DNA of 64,000 nt, taken from Luteimonas arsenica (GTDB lineage: Bacteria; Pseudomonadota; Gammaproteobacteria; Xanthomonadales; Xanthomonadaceae). The notes under the pieces were generated by a model. It was not told where the DNA came from and made no database searches. It saw nothing but the letters and a program-made list of their open reading frames with translations. This document shows positions 18,177 through 29,349 of the stretch, piece by piece; positions within the stretch are counted from its first letter, which is position 1; every line of letters starts with the position of its first letter. The translations under genes and the position numbers were made by a program. Location of the stretch: NCBI RefSeq assembly GCF_004352825.1, contig NZ_SJRW01000001.1:930001-994000 (forward strand), in the 5' to 3' direction.

Positions 18177-18968
18177 ATGCGCTTCGACATCGTCAGCCTG
18201 TTCCCCGATTTCGTGGCCCAGGTCGCCGGCCACGGCGTGGTCGGGCGCGCCGCCGAGCGCGGCCTGCTGTCGCTCACCGGCTGGAACCCGCGCGACTATG
18301 CCGAGGGCAACTACCGCCGCGTCGACGACCGCCCCTTCGGCGGCGGCCCCGGCATGGTGATGCTGATCGACCCGCTGCGCGCGGCCCTGGCCGCGGCCCG
18401 TGCCGCCGATCCGGCGCCGGCGCGCGTGGTCTACATGAGCCCACAGGGGCGGCCGCTGGACCAGGCGAAAGCCCGCGAACTGGCCGCGCTGCCGCGCCTG
18501 GTCCTGCTCTGCGGCCGCTACGAGGGCGTCGACGAGCGCCTGCTGGCGGCCGAGGTCGACGAAGAACTGTCGATCGGCGACTACGTGCTGTCCGGCGGCG
18601 AACTGGCCGCCGCGGTGGTGGTCGACGCCGTGGCCCGGCTGCTGCCCGGCGCCCTGAACGACGCCGAATCCGCCGCCCAGGACAGCTTCGAGCCGCCGGC
18701 GGAGGGGGAGGGCGGCCTGCTGCTGGACTGCCCGCACTACACCCGCCCGGTCGAGCATGAACTCGGCGCCGTGCCGCCGGTGCTGCTGTCCGGCAACCAC
18801 GCCGGGATCGCGCGCTGGCGCCGCCAGCAGGCCCTGCTGCGCACCTGGCAGCGGCGCCGGGACCTGATCGATCCCGCCACGCTGTCGAAGGCGGACCGGC
18901 GCCTGCTGGACGAGGCGCTGGCCGAGGCCGGCCTGCCCCCGTCCGCGGGCGCGCAGGGCGCGGCCTAA
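18177..18968 (+). CDS. trmD: tRNA (guanine-N1)-methyltransferase
   Basis: SPOUT methyltransferase that makes m1G37 in tRNAs and prevents +1 frameshifts. It begins [12 protein letters not shown] and has [26 protein letters not shown] and [13 protein letters not shown], which form the trefoil knot and SAM site. Its 263 residues are normal. Third gene of the rpsP operon. Confidence 0.97.
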   Translation: MRFDIVSLFPDFVAQVAGHGVVGRAAERGLLSLTGWNPRDYAEGNYRRVDDRPFGGGPGMVMLIDPLRAALAAARAADPAPARVVYMSPQGRPLDQAKARELAALPRLVLLCGRYEGVDERLLAAEVDEELSIGDYVLSGGELAAAVVVDAVARLLPGALNDAESAAQDSFEPPAEGEGGLLLDCPHYTRPVEHELGAVPPVLLSGNHAGIARWRRQQALLRTWQRRRDLIDPATLSKADRRLLDEALAEAGLPPSAGAQGAA

Positions 18969-18997
18969 GCCCCTAGCGCACAAGGAAAAAATCGCGC

Positions 18998-19003
18998 TAC
19001 AAT
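18998..19003 (+). promoter_or_regulatory. -10 box of rplS
   Basis: TACAAT in the 126-bp gap after trmD, giving a leader of about 85 nt. So rplS probably has its own promoter rather than relying only on the trmD transcript. Confidence 0.5.
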
Positions 19004-19094
19004 GCGCGGCTAGCTATCACCACGCCAAGACGCGGGTCCACGTGCACTCGCGCTACAACAGCCCACAGGGCACTACCAACAGGCAACCACCACC

Positions 19095-19520
19095 ATGAAC
19101 AAGCCCTCGCTCAACACGCTGCTGCAGAACTTCGAGACCGAGCAGGTCACCCGCCAGCTCCCCGCCTTCGGCCCCGGCGACACCGTGATCGTCAACGTCA
19201 AGGTCAAGGAAGGCAACCGCGAGCGCGTCCAGGCCTACGAGGGCGTGGTCATCGCCAAGAAGAACGCCGGCCTGAACTCCTCGTTCACCGTGCGCAAGAT
19301 CTCCCACGGCTATGGCGTGGAGCGCGTGTTCCAGAACCACAGCGCCGCGATCGACTCGGTCGAGGTCAAGCGCCGTGGCGCCGTCCGCGCCGGCAAGCTG
19401 TACTACCTGCGCGAGCTCGAGGGCCGCAAGGCGCGCATCAAGGAAGACCTGGCGGGCAACGCCAAGGCGCGCGCCAAGGCTGCCGCCGAAGCCGCCGCCG
19501 CGGCCGAATCGGCCGAGTAA
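19095..19520 (+). CDS. rplS: 50S ribosomal protein L19
   Basis: L19 sits at the 30S-50S interface. Conserved blocks [30 protein letters not shown] and [17 protein letters not shown] are present. At 141 residues it is slightly longer than the E. coli form because of an Ala-rich C-terminal tail. The ATG at 19095 follows a long leader. A strong hairpin follows the gene. Confidence 0.97.
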   Translation: MNKPSLNTLLQNFETEQVTRQLPAFGPGDTVIVNVKVKEGNRERVQAYEGVVIAKKNAGLNSSFTVRKISHGYGVERVFQNHSAAIDSVEVKRRGAVRAGKLYYLRELEGRKARIKEDLAGNAKARAKAAAEAAAAAESAE

Positions 19521-19556
19521 GCCATCGCAGCACCGCGCTTCGCAGCGCACCGCCGG

Positions 19557-19578
19557 ACGGCCGCCCCAGGGCGGCCGT
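19557..19578 (+). terminator. Hairpin terminator after rplS
   Basis: A 9-bp perfect stem (ACGGCCGCC) with a CCAG tetraloop, followed by TCGCGTTT. The T-tract is short. Confidence 0.65.
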
Positions 19579-19653
19579 TCGCGTTTCCGGGGAGTGGCCT
19601 GCGGACAGCGTCCGGGACGCGGCAGCGGGAAGGGCAGGGCAGGGCGGCGGCGC

Positions 19654-19659
19654 TAGAAT
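19654..19659 (+). promoter_or_regulatory. Probable -10 box giving a leaderless hslR mRNA
   Basis: TAGAAT ends 6 bp before the hslR ATG, the same geometry as at ispH. There is no room for a Shine-Dalgarno on a transcript starting at the expected distance. Confidence 0.4.
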
Positions 19660-19665
19660 CCGCGC

Positions 19666-20082
19666 ATGGTGCAACAGGCAGGTGAACCGGGCCGCGAGGC
19701 CGGCGTCCGTATCGACGTGTGGCTCTGGGCCGCGCGCTTCTTCCGCACGCGCACGCTGGCGAAGCAGGCGGTGGACACCGGCAAGGTCGAAGTCGGCGGC
19801 CAGCGGCCCAAGGCCTCGCGCACGGTGCGCGTGGGTGACGCCCTGCGCGTGGTGCGCGGCGAGCAGGTGTTCGAGATCGAGGTGCTGGGGCTTTCTGACG
19901 ACCGCGGCCCGGCGCCGGTCGCGCAGCAGCTCTACCGTGAATCGGATGCGTCGATGAAGGCGCGCGAGGAAGCGGCCCTGGCGCGCCGCGCCGCCCGCGA
20001 CGGCTACCGGCCGCCGGAGCACCGCCCCGACAAACGCGCGCGGCGGCTGATCCGCGCGCTGGGGGACATCGACGCGAGCTGA
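19666..20082 (+). CDS. hslR: Heat-shock protein 15 (ribosome-associated, S4 domain)
   Basis: A 138-residue S4-domain RNA-binding protein. HslR recycles free 50S subunits that carry nascent chain. The S4 domain is VRIDVWLWAARFFRTRTLAK followed by GGQRPKASRTVRVGD. The basic tail (HRPDKRARRLIRAL) is typical. The ATG at 19666 lies just after a TAGAAT box. It converges with katA. Confidence 0.92.
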   Translation: MVQQAGEPGREAGVRIDVWLWAARFFRTRTLAKQAVDTGKVEVGGQRPKASRTVRVGDALRVVRGEQVFEIEVLGLSDDRGPAPVAQQLYRESDASMKAREEAALARRAARDGYRPPEHRPDKRARRLIRALGDIDAS

Positions 20083-20093
20083 GACGGAGCGAA

Positions 20094-20125
20094 AAAAGCC
20101 GCGGCTCCTGATGGAACCGCGGCTT
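20094..20125 (-). terminator. Terminator of katA
   Basis: Stem AAGCCGCGG paired with CCGCGGCTT; on the minus strand it is followed by six T. It serves katA and may also stop reads from hslR. Confidence 0.8.
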
Positions 20126-20178
20126 CGACTACCGCGTTCGAGGCAACTGGCGAGGCTGCGCCGTCCGCCGTCGGGACC

Positions 20179-21690
20179 TCAGTCGAGGCTGTTGGGCGAA
20201 TCCTCGCCCGCGAAGGCGCCGAGCTTGCGCAGCGCGGCCTCGACGCCCGCGCCGTAGGCCGGATCGGCCTTGCTGCAGTTCTCCACGTGGCGGCGCTTGA
20301 TGAAGTCCGGCGCATCGCCCATGGCGCGGGCGGTGTTGTCGAACAGCAGCTGCTGCTTCTCCGGGGTCATCAGGCGGAACAGGTCGCCGGGCTGCTTGTA
20401 GTAGTTGGCATCGTCGTCGCGGAAGTTCCACCAGTCGGCGTCGCCGGTGATCTTCAGCGGCGGCTCGCGGAACTGCGGCTGCTCCTGCCACTGGTTGAAG
20501 CTGTTGGGCTCGTAGTGGGGCAGGCTGCCGTAGTTGCCGTCGACGCGGCCGATGCCGTCGCGGTGGTTGCTGTTGACCGGGCAGCGCGCCTTGTTCACCG
20601 GGATCTGCTGGTAGTTGGTGCCCAGGCGGTAGCGCTGCGCGTCGGCGTAGTTGAACAGGCGCGATTGCAGCATCTTGTCCGGCGAGGCGCCGATGCCCGG
20701 CACCAGGTTCGACGGCGCGAAGGCGCTCTGCTCGACGTCGGCGAAGAAGTTCTCCGGATTCCTGTTGAGCTCGAACTCGCCGACCTCGGTCAGCGGGTAG
20801 TCGCCCTTCGGCCAGACCTTGGTCAGGTCGAAGGGGTGGTAGGGCACCTTCTCGGCCTCTTCCTCCGGCATGACCTGCACGTACATCTTCCACTTCGGGA
20901 AGTCGCCGCGCTCGATCGCCTCGTACAGGTCGCGCTGGTGGGTCTCGCGGTCGTTGCCGACGGCTTCGGCCGCTTCGGCATCGCTCAGGTTCTCGATGCC
21001 CTGCTGGGTGCGGAAGTGGAACTTCACCCAGTAGCGCTCGCCCTTCTCGTTCCAGAAGCTGTAGGTGTGCGAGCCGAAGCCGTGCATGTGGCGGTAGGAC
21101 TTCGGGATGCCGCGGTCGCTCATCACGATGGTGACCTGGTGCAGGGCCTCGGGCAGCAGCGTCCACCAGTCCCAGTTGTTGGTGGCCGAGCGCAGGTTGG
21201 TGCGCGGGTCGCGCTTCACCGCCTTGTTGAGGTCGGGGAACTTGCGCGGGTCGCGGATGAAGAAGACCGGCGTGTTGTTGCCGACCATGTCCCAGTTGCC
21301 TTCCTCGGTGTAGAACTTCAGCGCGAAGCCGCGGATGTCGCGTTCGGCGTCGGCCGCGCCGCGTTCGCCGGCCACGGTGGTGAAGCGGGCGAACATCTCG
21401 GTCTGCTTGCCGACCTTGGAGAAGATCGCGGCGCGGGTGTACTTCGTGATGTCGTTGGTGACGGTGAAGGTGCCGAAGGCGCCCGAGCCCTTGGCGTGCA
21501 TGCGGCGCTCGGGGATCACCTCGCGCACGAAGTTGCCGAGCTTCTCGTGCAGCCAGACGTCCTGCGACAGCAGCGGGCCGCGCGGTCCTGCGGTGAGGCT
21601 GTTCTGGTTGTCCGGCACCGGCGCACCGAAGTCGGTGGTCAGGTGGGTGACGGGGCACTTCTTCGGGGCGTTGTCGGAGGGCTTGCTCAT
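20179..21690 (-). CDS. katA: Monofunctional small-subunit catalase
   Basis: Haem catalase that disproportionates hydrogen peroxide. The catalytic His is in [13 protein letters not shown] (about residue 64), the distal Asn in [20 protein letters not shown], and the proximal haem Tyr in [14 protein letters not shown]. Its 503 residues fit the small-subunit (clade 3) type. No signal peptide, so it is cytosolic. It is transcribed alone, with a terminator downstream and a CGATAG-N7-CTATCG dyad about 95 bp upstream that could be an OxyR half-site pair. oxyR itself is not nearby. Confidence 0.97.
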   Translation of the reverse strand: MSKPSDNAPKKCPVTHLTTDFGAPVPDNQNSLTAGPRGPLLSQDVWLHEKLGNFVREVIPERRMHAKGSGAFGTFTVTNDITKYTRAAIFSKVGKQTEMFARFTTVAGERGAADAERDIRGFALKFYTEEGNWDMVGNNTPVFFIRDPRKFPDLNKAVKRDPRTNLRSATNNWDWWTLLPEALHQVTIVMSDRGIPKSYRHMHGFGSHTYSFWNEKGERYWVKFHFRTQQGIENLSDAEAAEAVGNDRETHQRDLYEAIERGDFPKWKMYVQVMPEEEAEKVPYHPFDLTKVWPKGDYPLTEVGEFELNRNPENFFADVEQSAFAPSNLVPGIGASPDKMLQSRLFNYADAQRYRLGTNYQQIPVNKARCPVNSNHRDGIGRVDGNYGSLPHYEPNSFNQWQEQPQFREPPLKITGDADWWNFRDDDANYYKQPGDLFRLMTPEKQQLLFDNTARAMGDAPDFIKRRHVENCSKADPAYGAGVEAALRKLGAFAGEDSPNSLD

Positions 21691-21784
21691 TGCGCTGGCT
21701 CCTGGGTTCAGGTGGCTGACGAGGGTCTGCGATCGACTCTATGTCCGCCCGATAGAAAGGTAAAATCGAATAATGGGAATCGAT

Positions 21785-21803
21785 CGATAGTGTTTCTCTA
21801 TCG
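21785..21803 (-). promoter_or_regulatory. OxyR-like dyad upstream of katA
   Basis: A perfect inverted repeat CGATAG-N7-CTATCG. ATAG-N7-CTAT is the half-module of OxyR sites, which normally consist of two such modules 7 bp apart. The second module is not clear here (a looser CTAT...ATAG lies at 21739-21755), so the regulator is a guess. Confidence 0.45.
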
Positions 21804-21811
21804 GATCGGAC

Positions 21812-22426
21812 TCACTTCTTGCCGAACAGGCCGCCGAGCTTCATCAGGTCGCCGATGCCGAGCTGGCCGTCGCCGTCCTGGTCGAGCACCGCGCCGAGCA
21901 GGCCGCCGCCGAGCCCGCCCTGCTGGCGGATCTGCTGCTGCTCCTGGCCGAGCAGGCCGCCCAGCGCCTGCGCGCCGCCGCCGGGCTGCGACGCGCCGCC
22001 GGACATCATCCGCTTGGCCAGGTAGGCCATGACGATCGGCGCCAGCATCTTCAGCAACTGGCTGGCCTGGCCCTGGCCAAGGCCGGTGGCCTGGGCCACG
22101 CCGGTTTCCGCGCGCGCCTGCTGGCCGCCGAAGATGTGGCCGAGGATGCCGGCACCGTCGGCCTGGCGGGTCTGGCCGCCACCGCCGAGCACCGCGCCCA
22201 GCACGCTGCCGATGTCGACGCCGGCATGGTCCTTCTGCAGCGCGCCGAACAGCGCCTGCGCGCCCTGCGGCTGGCTGGCGTTCCTGCCGAGCGCACCCAT
22301 GAGCAGCGGCAGGGCAGCGCTGATCGCGGCCGAGGACTGCTCCTGGCTGATGCCGAGCTGCTGGGCGAATTGGCTGGTGGGCGCGCCCTGGAGCTGGGCG
22401 GCAAGGTCTTCGGTGAGCGTGGCCAT
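21812..22426 (-). CDS. DUF937 (YidB-like) protein with a C-terminal EF-hand-like loop
   Basis: A 204-residue Gly/Gln/Ala-rich protein. The N-terminal 60 residues (QFAQQLGISQEQSSAAISAA and LPLLMGALGRN) match the DUF937 fold found in YidB. The middle is low-complexity Gly-Gln. The C-terminus holds DQDGDGQLGIGDLMKLGG, which fits a calcium-binding EF-hand/dockerin loop (D-x-D-x-D-G-x-L). No membrane segment. Function is unknown; YidB-type proteins have been tied to colony or stress phenotypes without a known reaction. It lies upstream of katA on the same strand with the OxyR-like dyad between. Confidence 0.8.
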   Translation of the reverse strand: MATLTEDLAAQLQGAPTSQFAQQLGISQEQSSAAISAALPLLMGALGRNASQPQGAQALFGALQKDHAGVDIGSVLGAVLGGGGQTRQADGAGILGHIFGGQQARAETGVAQATGLGQGQASQLLKMLAPIVMAYLAKRMMSGGASQPGGGAQALGGLLGQEQQQIRQQGGLGGGLLGAVLDQDGDGQLGIGDLMKLGGLFGKK

Positions 22427-22489
22427 GTCGGGGACTCCGGTCTTCGGGACTCCCGATGGTACGCGCGCCCGACGGCGGCGTGGCTGCTG

Positions 22490-23241
22490 TCAGCCCTGCG
22501 GCGGGCCGTCGATGCGGCGCGCCCAGTCCTCGACCTGGCTGGAGGCCAGCCGGCGCTCGACCAGCTTCCGCCACGAGGGCACCAGCGGCAGTTCCAGGGC
22601 TTCGGCCAGCTGCCCGGGATCGAGCACGCGGTCGGCGAGCAGGCGCATCAGCCGACGCAGCGGCCACGCCGGCCAGGGGCGTTCGAGCAGGACCAGCGCG
22701 TCGCCGGCCTGCGCGCTGCCGGGCTGCGGCACGCGGTAGTACCAGCCCGTGCGGCCGGTGTCCTGGACGCGGCGCGCCATGTCGCGCACGCCGAAGCGGT
22801 CGTTGAGCTTCCAGCACGGCTGCCGGCCCTGGCTGACTTCCAGCACCGCATCGCCGAGCGCATAGCGGTCGCCCAGGCAGACCGTGCCTTCGTCGAGGCC
22901 GTGGCTGCTGATGTTCTCCCCGAAGGCGCCGGGTGTCGCCAGCAGCGGCAGTTCGCCGAGCTCCGCGCGCCAGGCGGCGTAGTGGTCGAAGGGGTAGTGA
23001 TGGACGGCCTTGTCGACGCCGCCGTGCACGCGCAGGTCGCCCTGTTCGTCGCCTTCCAGGCCCAGTTCGCCGATGCGCACGCGGCCGCTGCGCGGCGACT
23101 TGGCGATGCCGCTGCGGCTGCCGGGGCGCGTGTAAGGCAGGGCGACGCCGGTGAGCAGGGCGTCGATGCGCGTGGCCACGGCCGGTTGCCCGTCGCCGCC
23201 GGCAGCGTCGCAGGCGGCGCGATCCGCGGGAACCGGCCCGC

Positions 23242-23245
<4 letters not shown>
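22490..23245 (-). CDS. MOSC-domain protein (YiiM-like)
   Basis: A 251-residue soluble protein. It has [24 protein letters not shown], a classic MOSC N-terminal block, and the conserved cysteine in QGRQPCWKL that may bind the molybdenum cofactor. A C-terminal alpha-helical 3-alpha region ([12 protein letters not shown]) makes it YiiM-like, a family that reduces N-hydroxylated compounds. It overlaps the mutS stop by ATGA and is thus likely cotranslated with mutS, though no functional link is evident. The Moco operon lies 9 kb away. Confidence 0.85.
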
Positions 23246-25905
<2,660 letters not shown>

Positions 25906-26069
25906 ACGCAGGCGTCCGGAATTGTGCTAGCGTCCGTCGCAAGGCTGCGGTACCGCAGCACCGGGCCAGTCCCCCACGCAGGCCCGGTGCGTTCCGCCAT
26001 GTTCTTCCATGGCGGCGGTCGCGCCGAAAACCGATGACTCAACCAGACTCGTCACGTAGGGGGACACCC

Positions 26070-28715
26070 ATGGTCTCAGGCCATCCGCAACGCCACGCGC
26101 TCGCCGTCGCGCTCCTCGCCATCCTCGCAAGCCCCGCCCTGGTGTCCACGGCGCATGCCCAGGACGCAGAACCGGCAGCCAACGAACAACCCACCACGCT
26201 TGCCGGCATCACCGTCACCGCGCAGAAGCGCGAGGAGGCGCTGCAGGACGTGCCGATCTCGGTCACTGCGCTCGACGAGCAGCTGCTCCAGGACACCGGC
26301 ATCCGCGACATCAAGGACATGCAGATCCTGGTGCCCGGCCTGACCGTGACCAGCACCCAGAACGAGGCGATCACCACCGCGCGCATCCGCGGCATCGGCA
26401 CCGTCGGCGACAACGTCGGCCTGGAGTCGTCGGTGGGCGTGGTGATCGACGGTGTCTACCGCCCGCGCAACAGCGTCGGCTTCGGCGACCTCGGCCAGCT
26501 GGAGCGGATCGAGGTGCTGAAGGGCCCGCAGGGCACGGTGTTCGGCAAGAACACCTCCGCGGGCGTGATCAACGTGGTCACCCGGCGCCCGAGCTACACC
26601 CAGAGTGCCGAGGCCGAGATCACCGCCGGCAACTACGGTGCGATGGGCGTGGCCGGCAGCTACAACGATGCCCTCGGCGACCAGGCGGCGTTCAGCGTCT
26701 ACGCGGCCAAGCGCAAGCGCGACGGCTGGATGGACGTGGAGACCGGCAACGGCCCGCGCACCGAGGACAAGGACTACGACCAGGACTTCCACACCCTTCG
26801 CGGCAAGCTGCTGTTCGAGCCCACGGAGAACCTCGACATCCTGTTTTCGGGCGACTTCACCAGCCGCGACGAGAACTGCTGTACTGCCGTGCAGACCGTG
26901 GTGGGCCAGAGCGCCCTGGTGCTCAACGCCGTGGCCGGCCGGCAGGCGGTCGCCGCGCCCGGCGACGATCCGTTCGACCGCGTCGCCTACAGCAACCGCC
27001 CGACCACGCAGAAGATCAAGGACAGCGGCGTGGCCATGGAGATCAACTGGGAGCCGGGCTGGTTCGGCGGCGCGACCCTGACCTCGATCACCGCCTCGCG
27101 CGAGTGGGAGAGCATCAACGGCCTCGACTACGACTTCAGCACCGCCGACATCCTCTACCGCAACCCGACCGAGGACGAATCCTTCACCGGGTTCGAGACC
27201 TTCAGCCAGGAGTTCCGGCTGACCGGGTCCACCGAGCGGGTGGACTGGATGTTTGGCCTGTTCTATTCCGACGAAGACCTGACCCGCCGCGAGACCTACC
27301 GCATCGGTCCCCACTACGAGCCCTACGTGTCGTCGCTGATCGGCAACCTGGTGCTGGGCGCCATTGCTCAGCAGCTGGCGCCCCTGCAGATCCCGGTCGA
27401 CATGTCGAACCCGGCGCTCTTCGTGTCCCAGGTCAGCGGGCAGCCCTTCGGCACCAACTTCGCCGGCCTGGGCGCCAACGACCGCTACAAGCAGAACTCG
27501 GAAAGCCTGGCGCTGTTCACCAACAACACCTGGCACGCGACCGACGCGCTCGACCTCACCCTGGGCCTGCGCTACACGCGCGAGAAGAAGGAGCTGCACT
27601 CCGACTACAGCAACCCCAACGGCAGCATCGGCTGCGGATCGATGCTGGCCAACCCGGCCGCGCGGGTGGGCGGGGCGCTGTACCAGCGCATCCCGGGGCT
27701 GGCGATGCTGCCTCCGGAAGTCCAGGCCCAGATCATCGGCGGGGCGGCCAGCCAGATCATCGGCTATTCCTGCCTGCCCTGGGCCAACGCCCTGCACCAC
27801 GGTCGTTCGACCCTGCAGGAAACCGACGACAAGGAATGGTCCGGCACGCTGAAGGCGGCCTACCGCTGGAACGACAACGTGATGACCTACGCGTCGTTCG
27901 CCCGCGGCTACAAGGGCGGCGGCTTCAACCTCGACCGCGTGCAGTCGGCCGACGGCAACTCGGAGAGCGGCGCGGGCATCATGCCGGTCAACGACACCTC
28001 GTTCGCGGGCGAGTTCGTCGACAGCTTCGAACTGGGCGCCAAGACCACCTGGGCCGATGGCACGCTGCTGCTCAATGCCACGGCCTTCCACCAGGAATAC
28101 GAGGACTTCCAGCTCAACAGCTTCCTCGGTACCAGCTTCGTGGTCCGCTCGATCCCCAAGGTCACCTCCACGGGCCTCGATGCGGAGCTCCTGTGGCAGC
28201 CGCGCGCCGTGCAGGGCCTGATGCTGCAGGGCGGCCTGATGTACGCGAAGACCGAGTTCGGGAGCAACATCCCCGGCCCCGACTTCGTCGAGGGCACGCC
28301 GTTGAGCACCTCCGGCGCGCTGTACAAGCTGCCGGGCGCCACGATGCCCTTCGCGCCGGAATGGTCCGGCTCGCTGTCGGCGACCTATGAGTGGGACTTC
28401 TCCAGCAACCTGGTCGGCCGCTTCAACATCGGCGCCAAGTTCATGGGCGACTACAACACCGGTTCGGACCTGGACGTGGAGAAGCACCAGGATTCGTACA
28501 CGGTGGTCAACGCCCGCTTCGGCATCGGTCGCGCGGACAGCCGCTGGATGCTGGAATTCTGGGGCACCAACATCACCGACACCGAGTACGTGCAGGTCGG
28601 CTTCGATGGCCCGCTGCAGGCGCTGTTCCCCGATCCCGGCAACCCGTTCAACACCTACAACGCATTCCCGGCCGCACCGCGCATGTACGGCGTGACCTTC
28701 CGCGTGCGCTACTGA
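26070..28715 (+). CDS. TonB-dependent outer-membrane receptor
   Basis: An 881-residue receptor. The signal peptide (ALAVALLAILASPALVSTAHA) ends at AHA-QD. A TonB-box-like stretch TLAGITVTAQKR, a plug with EEALQDVPISVTALDEQ and LKGPQGTVFGKNTSAGVINVV, and a C-terminal beta barrel that ends in aromatic FRVRY follow. AGGGGG at 26058-26063 before the ATG at 26070 decides the start over an in-frame ATG at 26034. The plug motif is of the type common in sphingomonad and xanthomonad receptors for catabolite or iron uptake; the substrate cannot be read from sequence and no enzyme genes adjoin. Divergent from mutS. Confidence 0.93.
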   Translation: MVSGHPQRHALAVALLAILASPALVSTAHAQDAEPAANEQPTTLAGITVTAQKREEALQDVPISVTALDEQLLQDTGIRDIKDMQILVPGLTVTSTQNEAITTARIRGIGTVGDNVGLESSVGVVIDGVYRPRNSVGFGDLGQLERIEVLKGPQGTVFGKNTSAGVINVVTRRPSYTQSAEAEITAGNYGAMGVAGSYNDALGDQAAFSVYAAKRKRDGWMDVETGNGPRTEDKDYDQDFHTLRGKLLFEPTENLDILFSGDFTSRDENCCTAVQTVVGQSALVLNAVAGRQAVAAPGDDPFDRVAYSNRPTTQKIKDSGVAMEINWEPGWFGGATLTSITASREWESINGLDYDFSTADILYRNPTEDESFTGFETFSQEFRLTGSTERVDWMFGLFYSDEDLTRRETYRIGPHYEPYVSSLIGNLVLGAIAQQLAPLQIPVDMSNPALFVSQVSGQPFGTNFAGLGANDRYKQNSESLALFTNNTWHATDALDLTLGLRYTREKKELHSDYSNPNGSIGCGSMLANPAARVGGALYQRIPGLAMLPPEVQAQIIGGAASQIIGYSCLPWANALHHGRSTLQETDDKEWSGTLKAAYRWNDNVMTYASFARGYKGGGFNLDRVQSADGNSESGAGIMPVNDTSFAGEFVDSFELGAKTTWADGTLLLNATAFHQEYEDFQLNSFLGTSFVVRSIPKVTSTGLDAELLWQPRAVQGLMLQGGLMYAKTEFGSNIPGPDFVEGTPLSTSGALYKLPGATMPFAPEWSGSLSATYEWDFSSNLVGRFNIGAKFMGDYNTGSDLDVEKHQDSYTVVNARFGIGRADSRWMLEFWGTNITDTEYVQVGFDGPLQALFPDPGNPFNTYNAFPAAPRMYGVTFRVRY

Positions 28716-28734
28716 TCTCCCCTGTGGCACTTCG

Positions 28735-28765
28735 GCCCGCGCATCCCTGGATGCGCGGGCTTTTT
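28735..28765 (+). terminator. Rho-independent terminator of the TonB receptor gene
   Basis: Perfect 10-bp stem GCCCGCGCAT/ATGCGCGGGC with a 6-nt loop followed by five T, 20 bp after the stop. Confidence 0.92.
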
Positions 28766-28838
28766 CGTGACCTCGCGGGCGCGACAGGCCCGGATGATTG
28801 CGGTACAACGGCGGCTGCCTCCCCCACGGCCCCCCCGG

Positions 28839-29336
28839 ATGCCCACATCACTGCCTGACGACGAAGAACTGCACGAAATCGCGGTACAGATCGGCGCGCG
28901 CCTGCATGACAACCGCGACATGCTGGTCACCGCCGAGAGCTGTACCGGCGGCTGGATCGCCAAGGTCGTCACCGACATCGCGGGGTCGTCCGCATGGTTC
29001 GACTGCGGCATGGCCGTCTACAGCTACGAGGCCAAGCAGGCCCTGCTGGGCGTGCGCCCGCAGACCCTGGAGGAACACGGCGCGGTCAGCCGCGAGACCG
29101 CGATCGAGATGGTGTCCGGCGCCCTGGTGCACTCCGGTGCCACGGTTGCGGTGGCGGTGACCGGCATCGCCGGCCCCGGCGGTGGCACCGAGGACAAGCC
29201 GGTGGGCACGGTGTGGATCGCGTGGAAGCGCCGCGGCGGCTATCCGCAGGCGCAGGTGTTCGCCTTCGCCGGCGACCGCGACGCGGTGCGCAGGCAGACC
29301 GTGGCCGAGGCCCTGCGCGGACTGGAGCGGCTGTAG
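28839..29336 (+). CDS. pncC: Nicotinamide-nucleotide amidohydrolase (CinA C-terminal family)
   Basis: A 165-residue stand-alone CinA_C domain that deamidates NMN to NaMN in pyridine-nucleotide recycling. Motifs: LVTAESCTGGWIAKVVTDIAGSS (split: TAESCTGG and DIAGSS) and VAVAVTGIAGPGGGTEDKPVGTVW. The start at 28839 begins MPTSLPDDEEL, near family length; an in-frame extension to 28767 passes the terminator and is rejected. A TACAAC (28804) may be the -10. In many genomes this gene precedes lexA-recA, and here only the UbiB-like gene lies between. Confidence 0.92.
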   Translation: MPTSLPDDEELHEIAVQIGARLHDNRDMLVTAESCTGGWIAKVVTDIAGSSAWFDCGMAVYSYEAKQALLGVRPQTLEEHGAVSRETAIEMVSGALVHSGATVAVAVTGIAGPGGGTEDKPVGTVWIAWKRRGGYPQAQVFAFAGDRDAVRRQTVAEALRGLERL

Positions 29337-29349
29337 TGGGCCCGGCGCC

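Noticed and set aside
26034-26069. Upstream ATG of the TonB receptor
   Set aside because: It lacks a ribosome site and would put 12 polar residues before the signal peptide; AGGGGG before 26070 decides the start.
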